NCBI RefSeq assembly: GCF_963678635.1
Contig: NC_087065.1
Coordinates: 68,824,956 to 68,884,955 of the forward strand
Direction of reading: 5' to 3'
DNA length: 60,000 nt
Origin: Symsagittifera roscoffensis
Taxonomy: Eukaryota > Xenacoelomorpha > Acoela > Convolutidae
The position numbers were made by a program, and so were the translations under genes. Of the stretch, positions 1-11,310 are shown one piece after another. The notes beneath the pieces are model-generated. The model was not told the origin of the DNA and ran no database searches. It was given only the letters and a program-made list of their open reading frames with translations. Position 1 is the first letter of the stretch, and every line of letters begins with the position of its first letter.

Positions 1-1046
1 TATGAAAAAGTTGCTCAGATTAGCTATCCCACCAGCACTAGAGGGCACCCTCTAGGTCGAGTCTTAGGTCGAGTTTAAAATTATGATGGAGATATGACAA
101 TGTTGTTCAGAATACCGATCCCACCAGCCCTATAGGACAGCCTCTAGGTCGAGTCATAGGTCGAGTTAAAAAAATTATTGCTCAGATTACCGATCCCACC
201 AGACGTAGAGGACACACTCTAGCTCCGGACATAGGTCGAGTTATGAAACTGTTGTTCGGGTTACCGATCCCACCTGCCCTAGAGGGCAACCATTAGGTCG
301 AGTCATAAGTCGAGTTAGCGAAAAATTGTTCAGATTACCGATCCCACCGGTCCTAGAGGACACCCATTAGGTCGAGACATAAGTCGAGTTAAGAAAATTT
401 TGATCAGATTACCGATCCCACCAGCCCTACAGAACACCCTCTAGGTCCAGAGATAGGTCGAGTTATGATATGTTGATCAGGTTATCGATCCCTCCAGACC
501 TAGAGGCCGCCCTTAAGGCCGAGTCATAGGTCAAGTTATGAAAAGGTTGTTCAGGTTACCGATCGCACCAGTCCTGGAGGCCATCCTCAAGGTCGAGTAA
601 TGAAAACGTTTTTTAGATTACCGATCTCACCAGCCCTAGAAGACACCCTCTAGGTCGAGTTATAGGTCGAGTTATGAAAAAGATGTTCAGGTTAGCTATC
701 CCACCAGCCCTGGAGGACAACCTCAAGGTCCAGTCAAAGGTCGAGTTAAGAAAATGTTGATCAGGTTAGCGAACCCACCAGCCCTACAGGACACCCTCTA
801 GGTCCAGACATAGGTCGAGTTATAAAAACGTTGATCAAGTTATCGATTCCACCAGCCCTAGAGGACAACCATTAGGTCGAGTCATAGATCGAGTTATGAA
901 AAGAGTGTTCAGGTTACCGATCCCACCAGTCCTAGAGGACAACCTCAAGGTCCAGTCAAAGGTCGAGTTAAGAAAATGTTGATCAGGTTTGCGAACCCAC
1001 CAGCCCTACAGGACACCCTCTAGGTCAAGACATAGGTCGAGTTACA
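1..1046 (+). repeat. 74-bp satellite array, left block
   Basis: Head-to-tail monomers of about 74 bp run from the first base, so the array continues beyond the window. Recurrent words are GTTCAGATTACCGATCCCAC, CAGCCCTAGAGGACACCCTC and TAGGTCGAG. The block is related to 3372-4150: the text at position 1 recurs at 3372 (offset 3371) and the AAGATGTTCA monomer at 680 recurs at 3891 (offset 3211). An older duplication copy therefore lost about 160 bp on one side. The block stops in the middle of a monomer, just after AGGTCGAGTTA. Confidence 0.97.
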
Positions 1047-1212
1047 CCGGGGGAGATCATAGATCAAATGAAGTCGTAGAACGAATAATATTCACCGTCA
1101 AAGCGAAACTAATGGCAACGTTGTTTAGAGAGTCCAAGCCGACGCTAAATGCAGCAATCGGTAAAGTCATATGAAACCTTCGTTCAACGAAATAACCATC
1201 CAAGAGAGAGAG

Positions 1213-1260
<48 letters not shown>

Positions 1261-1436
1261 CAAGACTGGGGGAAAAGCGACGTTACGGAGGACGGCTATT
1301 TGGATGAGACCAAGCCTGACAATAAAGGTTACGAGAGCGACTCGAGGGACAAAGCATTGCAGATCGCACCAGAGCTCCGGTGTTAAACCCTTTCACTCAA
1401 GGATAGAAATGGTATAAGAAGACCGTGAACAGAAGG
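1047..1436. other. Non-satellite insertion of about 390 bp
   Basis: The satellite text breaks off after AGGTCGAGTTA and resumes near 1437 with CTATCCCACCAGCCC. The DNA between has no similarity to the monomer and is visibly richer in G and C than the rest of the window. It contains an AG microsatellite. I see no terminal inverted repeats, no poly-A tail and no target-site duplication; about 20 bp of a monomer seems to be missing at the junction. It could be a captured genomic fragment, a filler piece from end-joining repair, or an old truncated mobile element. A 71-codon open frame crosses it (1171-1386), but about 14 of its codons are the AG tract (Arg-Glu repeats), so I do not call a gene. 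Confidence 0.85.
1203..1258. repeat. (AG)n microsatellite
   Basis: AG dinucleotides run from 1203, are broken once by ATAC near 1213-1216, and then continue without interruption from 1217 to 1258 (21 units). It lies inside the non-satellite insertion and is the only long dinucleotide tract in the first 52 kb. Confidence 0.98.
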
Positions 1437-3371
1437 TACCTATCCCACCAGCCCTAGAGGGCACCCATTAGGTCGAGACACAAGTCGAGTTATGAAAATG
1501 TTGATCATATTACCGATCCCACCAGCCCTACAGGACACCCTCTAGGTCCAGACATAGGTCAATTTATGAAAATATTGATCAGGTTATCGATCCCACCAGC
1601 CCTAGAGGACACCCTCTAGGTCGAGTCATAGGTCGAGTTAGGAAAAGGTTGTTCAGGTTACCGATCAAACCAGCCCTACAGGACACCCTCTAGGTCCAGA
1701 CATAGGTCAATTTATGAAAATATTCATCAGGTTATCGATCCCACCAGCCCTAGAGGACACCCTCTAGGTCGAGTCATAGGTCGAGTTAGGAAAAGGTTGT
1801 TCAGGTTACCGATCAAACCAGCCCTAGAGGACATCCACTAGGTCCAGACTTAGGTCGAGTTGGGAAAAGGTTGTTCAGGTTACCGATCCCACCAGTCCTG
1901 GAGGCCATCCTCAGGCTCGAGTAATGAAAATGTTGTTTAGATTACCGATCCCACCAGCCTTAGAGGACATCCTTTTCGGTCGAGTTATAGCTCGAGTAAT
2001 GAAAATGTTGTGTTCAGGTTAGCTATCCCTCCAGCCCTAGAAGGCACCCCCAACGTCGAGCCAAAGGTCGAGTTAAGAAATTGTTGATCAGATTACTGAT
2101 CCCACCAGCCCTAGAGAACACCATCCAGGTCAGACATAGGCCAAAATATCAAACTGTTGTTCAGATTACCGATCCCACCAGCCCTAGAGGATACCCATTA
2201 GGTCGAGACATAAGGCGAGTTATGAAAATGTTGATCATATTACCGATCCCACCAGCCCTACAGGACACCCTCTAGGTCCAGACATAGGTCAATTTATGAA
2301 AATATTGATCAGGTTATCGATCCCACCAGCCCTAGAGGACACCCTCTAGGTCGAGTCATAGGTCGAGTTAGGAAAAGGTTGTTCAGGTTACCGATCAAAC
2401 CAGCCCTAGAGGACATCCACTAGGTCCAGACTTAGGTCGAGTTGGGAAAAGGTTGTTCAGGTTACCGATCCCACCAGTCCTGGAGGCCATCCTCAGGCTC
2501 GAGTAATGAAAATGTTGTTTAGATTACCGATCCCACCAGCCTTAGAGGACATCCTCTCGGTCGAGTTATAGCTCGAGTAATGAAAATGTTGTTCAGGTTA
2601 GCTATCCCTCCAGCCCTAGAAGGCACCCCCAACGTCGAGCCAAAGGTCGAGTTAAGAAATTGTTGTCAGATTACTGATCCCACCAGCCCTAGAGAACACC
2701 ATCCAGGTCATACATAGGCCAAAATATCAAACTGTTGTTCATATTACCGATCCCACCAGCCCTACAGGACACCCTCTAGGTCCAGACATAAGTCAATTTA
2801 TGAAAATATTGATCAGGTTATCGATCCCACGAGCAATAGAGGACACCCTCTAGGTCGAGTCATAGGTCGAGTTAGGAAAAGGTTGTTCAGGTTACCGATC
2901 CCACCAGTCCTGGAGGCCATCCTTATGCTCGAGTAATGAAAATGTTGTTTAGATTAACGATCCCACCAGCCCTAGAGGACACCCTCTAGATCGAGTTTTA
3001 GGCCGAGTAATGAAAATGTTGTTCAGGTTAGCTATCCCTCCAGCCCTAGAGGGCACCCACAACGTCGAGCCAAAGGTCGAGTTAGGAAATTGTTGATCAG
3101 ATTACCAATCCCACCAGCCCTACAGGACATCTTCTAAGTCAAGACATAGGTCGACTTATTAAAACATTTTTCAAATTTTTGTTCCCAGGAGTCTTAGAGG
3201 ATACCCTCTAGGTCAAGTCGGGTTATGAAAAGGTTGTTCAGATTACCGATCCCACCAGCCCTAGATGAGAGCCTCTAGGTCGAGACATAGGTCGAATTAT
3301 GAAAATGTTCTACAAATTACCGATCCCACCAGCTCTAGAGGACAACCACTAGGTGGAAACATAAGTCGAAT
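1437..3371 (+). repeat. Satellite sub-block with repeated AATTTATG monomers
   Basis: This stretch contains locally repeated multi-monomer cassettes. The distinctive CATAGGTCAATTTATGAAAA monomer starts recur at 1561, 1709 and 2291, and in a slightly changed form at 2795. The CCTCAGGCTCGAGTAATG monomer follows at two of these places. The spacings of 148, 582 and 504 bp are close to 2, 8 and 7 monomers, as expected from repeated unequal exchange within the array. Confidence 0.8.
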
Positions 3372-4150
3372 TATGAAAAAGTTGCTCAGATTAGCTATCC
3401 CACCAGCACTAGAGGGCACCCTCTAGGTCGAGTCTTACGTCGAGTTTAAAATTATGATCGAGATATGACAATGTTGTTCAGAAAACCGATCCCACCATTC
3501 CTATAGGACAGCCTCTAGGTCGAGTCATAGGTCGAGTTAAAAAAATTATTGTTCAGATTACCGATCCCACCAGACGTAGAGGACACCCATTAGGTCGAGA
3601 CATAAGTCGAGTTAAGAAAATGTTGATCAGATTACCGATCCCACCAGCCCTACAGAACACCCTCTAATTCCAGAGATAGGTCGAGTTATGATATGTTGAT
3701 CAGGTTATCGATCCCTCCAGACCTAGAGGCCGCCCTCAAGGCCGAGTCATAGGTCAAGTTATGAAAAGGTTGTTCAGGTTACCGATCGCACCAGTCCTGG
3801 AGGCCATCCTCAAGGTCGAGTAATGAAAATGTTTTTTAGATTACCGATCCCACCAGCCCTAGAAGACACCCTCTAGGTCGAGTTATGAAAAAGATGTTCA
3901 GGTTAGCTATCCCACCAGCCCTGGAGGACAACCTCAAGGTCCAGTCAAAGGTCGAGTTAAGAAAATGTTGATCAGGTTAGCGAACCCACCAGCCCTACAG
4001 GACACCCTCTAGGTCCAGACATAGGTCGAGTTATAAAAACGTTGATCAAGTTATCGATCCCACCAGCCCTAGAGGACAACAATTAGGTCGAGTCATAGAT
4101 CGAAATATGAAAAGAGTGTTCAGGTTACCGATCCCACCAGTCCTAGAGGA
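3372..4150 (+). repeat. Copy of the block at the window start
   Basis: The sequence follows positions 1 to about 938 in order, including the unusual GTTTAAAATTATGATNGAG monomer and the AAGATGTTCAGG monomer. The offset falls from 3371 to 3211 inside the copy, which marks a deletion of about two monomers relative to the left copy. Single-base differences are more common than in the 39-50 kb duplication, so this event looks older. Confidence 0.8.
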
Positions 4151-5112
4151 CACCCTCAAGGTTGAGGTCGTAAAATGTTGTTCAGATTAACGATACCACC
4201 AGCTCTAGAGGACACACTGAAGGCCGAGCCAAAGGTCGAGTTAAGAAAATATTAATCAGATTACCGTTCTCATCAGCCCTAGAGGACACCCTGTAGGTCG
4301 AGTTATAAAAATGTTGCTTAGATTACCAATCTCACCAGCCCTACAGAACACCCTATAGGTCGAGTCATAGGCCGAGTTATGAAAATGTCGTTCAGGTTAC
4401 CGATCCCACCAGTCCTAAAGGACACCCTCAAGGTTGAGTTAGTAAAATATTGTTTAGATTAACGATCCCACCAGCTCTAGAGTACCCTCTAGGTCGAGTT
4501 ATGAAAAAGATGTTCAGGTTAGCTATCCCACCAGCCCTGGAGGACAACCTCAAGGTCCAGTCAAAGGTCGAGTTAAGAAAATGTTGATCAGGTTAGCGAA
4601 CCCACCAGCCCTACAGGACACCCTCTAGGTCCAGACATAGGTCGAGTTATAAAAACGTTGATCAAGTTATCGATCCCACCAGCCCTAGAGGACAACAATT
4701 AGGTCGAGTCATAGATCGAAATATGAAAAGAGTGTTCAGGTTACCGATCCCACCAGTCCTAGAGGACACCCTCAAGGTTGAGGTTGTAAAATGTTGTTCA
4801 GATTAACGATACCACCAGCTCTAGAGGACACACTGAAGGCCGAGCCAAAGGTCGAGTTAAGAAGATGTTAATCAGATTACCGTTCTCATCAGCCCTAGAG
4901 GACACCCTGTAGGTCGAGTTATAAAAATGTTGCTTAGATTACCAATCTCACCAGCCCTACAAAACACCCTATAGGTCGAGTCATAGGCCGAGTTATGAAA
5001 ATGTTGTTCAGGTTACCGATCCCACCAGTCCTAAAGGACACCCTCAAGGTTGAGTTAGTAAAATATTGTTTAGATTAACGATCCCACCAGCTCTAGAGTA
5101 CCCTCTAGGTCG
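3881..5112 (+). repeat. 616-bp tandem duplication (two copies)
   Basis: Copy 1 covers about 3881-4496 and copy 2 about 4497-5112. Each starts with the AAGATGTTCAGGTTAGC monomer and ends with the shortened CTCTAGAGTACCCTC monomer. The copies differ at only a few bases (for example GAAAATATTAATC versus GAAGATGTTAATC near 4246 and 4862). The unit holds nine monomers, several of the short 62-bp class lacking one AGGTCGAG box, so its length is not a multiple of 74. Confidence 0.88.
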
Positions 5113-7639
5113 AGTTATAGGTCGAGTTATGAAAATGTTGCTTAGATTACCAATCCCGCAAGCACTACAGGACACCCTCTAGGTCGAGACAAAGGTCGAA
5201 TTATGAAATTGTTTATCAGATTATCGTTCCCACCAGTCTTAGAGGATAACCTCTAGGTCATATTAAGATCGCGATATGACAATGTTGTTCAGGTTAGCTA
5301 TCCCACCAGCCCTATAGGACGCCTTCTTGGTCGAGTCATAGGTCGAGTTAAAAAAATTTTTGTTCAGGTTACCGATCCCACCAGACCCAGAGGACACCCT
5401 CTAGCTCCGGACATAGGTCGAGTTATGAACATGTTGTTCAGATTACCGATCCCACCAGCCCTACGGGGACACCCATTATGTCCAGACATAAGTCGAGTTA
5501 GTGAAATGTTGTTCAGATTACTGATCGCACCAGCCCTAGAGGACATCCTCTAGGTTCAGACATAGGTCGAGTTATAAAAACATTGATCAAGTTATCGATC
5601 CCACCAGCCCTAGAGGACAACCATTAGGTCGAGTCATAGGTTGAGTTATGAAAAAAGTGTTCAGGTTACCGATCCCACCAGTCCTAGAGGATAACCTCAA
5701 GGTCCAGTCAAAGGTCGAGTTAAGAAAATGTTGATCAGGTTAGCGGATCCACCAGCCCTACAGGACACCCTCTAGGTCCAGACATAGGTCGAGTTATAAA
5801 AACGTTGATCAAGTTATCGATCAACCAGCCCTAGGGGACAACCATTAGGTCGAGTCATAGGTCGAGTTATGAAAAGAGTGTTCAGGTTACCGATCCCACC
5901 AGTCCTAGAGGACACCCTCAAGGTTGAGTTAGTAAAATGTTGTTCAGATTAACGATACCACCAGCTCTAGAGGACACACTCAAGGTCGAGCCAAAGGTCG
6001 AGTTAAGAAAATGTTAATCAGATTACCGTTCTCATCAGCCCTAGAGGACACCCTCTAGGTCGAGTTATAGAAATATTGCTTAGATTACCAATCCCACCAG
6101 CCCTACAGAACACCCTATAGGTCGAGTTATGAAAATGTTGTTCAGGTTACCGATCCCACCAGTCCTAGTGGACACCCTCAAGGTTGAGTTAGTAAAATGT
6201 TGTTTAGATTAACGATCCCACCAGCCCTAGAGGACACCCTCTAGGTCGAGACAAAGGTCGAATTATGAAATGGTTTATCAGATTATCGTTCCCACCAGTC
6301 TTAGAGGATAACCTCTAGGTCAAATTAAGATCGAGATATGACAATGTTGTTCAGGTTAGCTATCCCACCAGCCCTATAGGACGCCCTCTAGGTCGAGTCA
6401 TAGGTCGAGTTAAAAAACTTTTGTTCAGGTTACCGATCCCACCAGACCCAGAGGGTACCCTCTAGCTCCGGACATAGGTCGAGTTATAAAACTGTTGTTC
6501 AGATTACCGATCCCACCAGCCCTAGAGGACACCCTCTAAGTCGAGACATAGAACGAATTATGAAAACATTGTTCAGATTACCGATCCCAGCAGCCTCAGA
6601 TGATACCCTCTATGTCGAGTCATAGGTCGAGTTTTGAAAATGTTTTTCAGTTAGCTATCCCAGCTAGGTACTCTCTAGTTCGAGTCCTAGGTCGAGTTTT
6701 AAAAACTATTGTTCAGGTTACCGATCCCACTAGCCCTAGAGACACCCTCTAGGTCAGACGTAGGTCGAGTTATCAAGCAGTTGTTCCGATTATCGATCCC
6801 ACCAGCCCTAGAGGACATCCACTAGAACGAGACATAGGTCGAGTTGTGGAAATGTTATTCAGGTTACCGATCCCACCAGCCTTAGAGGACACCCTCAAAG
6901 TCGAATTAGAGGACACCCTCTAGAGGACAATTTCTAGGTCTAGTCATGGGTTGAGTTATGAAACTATTGTTAAGGTTACCGAAACCACCCGCTCTAAAGG
7001 ACACCCTCTAGGTCGAGACATAGCAGGAGTTATGAAAACGTTGTTCAGATTATCGTTCGCACCAGCCCTAGATGACACCCACTAGAACGAAAAATAGGTC
7101 GAGTTATGGAAAAATGTTCGACATGTACCCTTTATGTCGAGTCATAGGTCGAGATATGAAAAGGTTGTTCATGTTACCGATTCCACCAGTCCTAGAGGAC
7201 ACCCTTAAGGTTGAGTTAGTAAAATGTTGCTTAGATTACCGATCCCACCAGCCCTAGAGGACATTCTCGAAGTCGAGTTATGAAAAAGTTGTTAAAATTT
7301 TTGATCCCACAGCCCTAGAGGACAATTTCTAGGTCGAGTCATGGGTTGAGTTATGAAACTATCGTTAAGGTTACCAAAACCACCAGCCCTAAAGAACATT
7401 CTCTAGATCGAGGCATAGGTCGAGTTATGAAAACTTTGTTCAGATTTTCGTTCGCACCAGCCTTAAATAATACCCTCTATGTCGAGTCATAGATCAAGTT
7501 ATGAAAAAGTTGATCAATATATGGATCCCACCAGCCCTAGAGGACACCCTCTAGGTCGAGTTATAGGTCGAGTTATGAAAATGTTGTTCAGGTGAGCTAT
7601 CCCACCAACCCTAGAGGACACCTTCAAGGTCGATCCAAA

Positions 7640-10600
7640 GGTCGAGTTAAGAAAATGTTGATCAGAATACCGATCCCATCAGCCCTACAGGACAGCCTTT
7701 AGGTCCATATATAGGTCGAGTAATGAAAATGTTGATCAAATTATCGATCCCACCATTCCTAGAGGACACCCTCTAGGTCAAATCATAGGTTGAGTTATGA
7801 AAATCTTGCTTAGATTACCAATCCCACCAGCCCTACAGGACAACATCTAGTTCGAGGCAAAGGTAGAATTATTAAAATGTTTTTCAGATAATCGTTCCCA
7901 CCAGTCTTAAAGGATACCCTCTACGTCAAATCATAGTCGAGTTATGAAAATGTTGTTCAGGTTAGCTATCCCACCAGCCCTATAGGACACCCTCTAAGTC
8001 GAGCCATAGGTCGAGTTAAAAAAATTATTGTTCAGATTACCGATCCCACCAGACCTAGAGGACAACCTCTAGCTCCGGACATAGGTCGAGTTATGAAACT
8101 GTTGTTCAGATTACCGAACCCACCAGCTCTAGAGGGCTCCCATTAGGTCGATACATAAGTCGAGTTAGTGAAAGTTTGTTCAAATTACTGATATCACTAG
8201 CCCTAGAGGACACCCCCTAGGTCCAGACATGGGTCGACTTATGAAAACATTGTTCAGATTACCGACCCCACCACCCCTAGAGCTTACCCTCTAGATCAGA
8301 CACAGGTCGAGTTATCGAATTGTTACTCAGATTACCTATCCCACCAGCCTTAGAGGATACCCTCTTTGTCGAGTCATAGGTCGAGTTATGAAAATGTTGT
8401 TCAGGATAGCAATCCCACCAGCCCTAGAGGGTACCCTCTAGGTCGAGTCCTAGGTCGAGTTTAAAAATTTATTGTTCAGATTACAGATCCCACCAGCCCT
8501 AGATGACACCCTGCAGGTCAGACATAGGTCGAGTTATCAAACTGATTTTCAGACTGCCGATCCCACCAGCCCTAGATGACACCCACTAAGACGAAAATTA
8601 GGTCGAGTTATGGAAAAGTTGTTCAGATTACCGATCCCACCAGCCCTAGAGGACACCCTCAAAGTCGAGTTATGAAAATGTTGTTCAAATTTTTGATCTC
8701 ACCAGCCCTAGAGGACAATTTCTAGGTCGAGTCATGAGTTGAGTTATGAAACTATTGTTTAGGTTACCGAAACCACCAGCCCTAAAGGACACCCTCTAGG
8801 TCGAGACATAAGTCGAGTTATGAAAACGTTGTTCAGATAATCGTTCGCACCAGCCTTAAATAATACCCTCTATGTCGAGTCATGGGTCGAGTTATGAAAA
8901 TATTGTTCAGATTAAAGATCCAACTATCCCTAGAGGACACTCTCTAGGTCCAGACATAGGTCGAGTTATGAAACTGTTGTTCAGATTATCATTCCCACCA
9001 GCCTTAAAGGATACCCTCTCGGTCGAGATAAAGGTCAAATAATGAAATAAATTTTCAGATTATCGTTCCCACCAGTCTTTGAGGATACCCTCTAGGTCAA
9101 ATCATACTCGAGTTATGACAAATTGTTCAGGTTAGCTATCCCACCAGCCCTATAGGACACCCTCTAGGTCGAGTCATAGGTCGACTTAAAAAAATATTGT
9201 TCAGATTACCGATCCCACCTTCAGTCGAGTTAGTGAAAGGTTGTTCAGATTACTGATCCCACCAGTCCTAGAGGACATCCACTAGGTCCAGACTTAGAAC
9301 GACTTATGAAAACATTGTTCAGATTACCGATCCAACCAGTCCTAGAGGTCACCCTTTAGGTCACACATAGGTCGAGTTATCAAAAACTGTTGTTCAGATT
9401 ACCGATCCCACCAGCCTTAGAGGATACCCTCTATGTCGAGTCATAGGTCGAGTTATGAAAACGTTGTTTAGGTTAGCGATTCCACCAACCCTAGAGGGCA
9501 CCCTCTAGGTCGAGTCCTAGGTCGAGTTTAAAAAACTATTGTTCAGATTACCGATCTCACCAGCCCTAGAGGACACCCTCTAGAACAGACATACGTCGAG
9601 TTATGAAACTGTTGTTCAGATTACCGATCCCACCAGCCCTAGAGGGCACCCATTAGGTCGAGACATAAGTCAAGTTAGTGAAAGGTTGTTCAGATTCCTG
9701 ATCCCACCAGCCCTAGAGGACACCCACTAGGTCCAGACTTAGGTCGACGTATGAAAACGTTGTTCAGGTTACCGATCCCACCAGCTCTAGAGGACGGCCA
9801 CTAGTTCGAGATATAGGTCGAATTTTGAAAAAGTTGTTCAGATTGACGATCCCACCACACCTAGAAGGCACCCTCTAGGTCGAGACATAGGTCGAGTTAT
9901 GAAAGTGCTGTTCAGATTACCGATCACACCAGCCTCAGAGGATACCCTCTAGGTCGAGACTTGGGTCGAGTTTTGAAAAATTTCTTCAGATTATCTATCC
10001 CATTAGGCCTGGAGGACACCCTCTAGGTCGAGACATAGGTCGAGTAAAAAAAATTGTTGAGATTACTGATCCCACCCGCCTAGAGGGCACCCGCTAGGTC
10101 CAGACATATGTCGAGCAATGAAACTAATGTTCAGATTACCGATCCCACCAGCCCTGGAGGGCACCCTCTAGGTCGAGTCTTAAACCGAGTTAAAAAAAAC
10201 ATTAATAAGGTTACCGATCCCACCAGCCCTAGATGAAACCCTCTAGGTCGAGACACAGGACAAATTTTGAAAATGTTCTTCAAATTACCGATCCCACCAT
10301 CTCTAGAGGACAACCACTAGGTCGAAACATAGATTCGAATTATGAAAAAGTTGCTCAGATTAGCTATCCCATCAGCCCTAGAGGGCACCCTCCAGGTCGA
10401 GTCTAAGGTCGAATTTAAAAAACTATTGTTCAAGTTACCGATCCTACGAGCCATAGAGGACACCTTCTAGGTCAGACATAGGCCGAGTTATCAAACCGTT
10501 GTTCAGATTAACGATCCCACCAGCCTTAGAGGACACCCTCAAAGTCGAGTTATGAAAATGTTGTTTAATTTTTTTTTATCCCACCAGCCCTAGAGGACAT

Positions 10601-11310
10601 GGGTTGAGTTATGAAACTATTGTTAAGGTTACCGAAACCACCCGCCCTAAAGGACACCCTCTAGGTCGAGACATAGCTGGAGTTATGAAAAAGTTGCTCA
10701 GATTAGCTATCCCACCAGCCCTAGAGGGCACCTTTTAGGTCGAGTCTTAGGTCGAGTTTAAAAAACTATTGTTCAGATTACCGATCCCACCAGTCTTAGG
10801 GGACATCTTCTAGGTCAGACATAGGTCGAGTTATCAAACCGTTGTTCAGATTACCGATCCCACCAGCCCTAGAGGACCCACACTAGAACGAGACATAGGT
10901 CGAGTAAGGGAAAGGTTGTTCAGATTACTGATCCCACAGGCCTAAAGGACGCCCTCTAGGTCGAGACATAGGTCGAATTATGAAAACATTGTTCAGATTA
11001 CCGATTCCATCAGCCTTAGACTATACCCTCTATGTCGAGTCATAGTTTGAGTTTTGAAAATGTTGTTCAGGTTAGCTATCCCACCAGCCCTAAAGGGTAC
11101 TCTCTAGGTCGACTCCAAGGTCGAGTTTAAAAAACTATTGTTCAGGTTACCGATCCCCCAGCCCTAGAGGACACCCTCTAGGTCAGACAAAGGTCTAGTT
11201 ATCAAACTGTTGTTCAGATCACCGATTCCACCAGCTCTAGAGGACATCCACTGGAACGAGTCATAGGTCGAGTTATGAAAATGTTGTTCAGGTTACCGAT
11301 CCCATCAGCC
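7640..11310 (+). repeat. About 3.5-kb satellite duplication, copy 1
   Basis: Marker monomers in this stretch recur in the same order in 11310-14870: TCCATATATAGG at 7704 and 11330, the AGAGCTTACCC monomer at 8281 and 11784, GAAAGTGCTG at 9901 and 13352, ATTAATAAGG at 10201 and 13651, and the TCCAAGG monomer at 11114 and 14715. The offset wanders between 3450 and 3626, showing several indels of one to two monomers since the duplication. Confidence 0.85.

Noticed and set aside
1171-1386. 71-codon frame in the 390-bp insertion, and the Ser-Leu frame opposite (1057-1263)
   Set aside because: Much of each is translation of the AG microsatellite; no motif, no conserved start context.
6890-6935. 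Apparent extra repeat class where AGAGGACACCCTCTAG is followed directly by AGGACAATTTC
   Set aside because: It is explained by a simple deletion joining two ordinary monomers.
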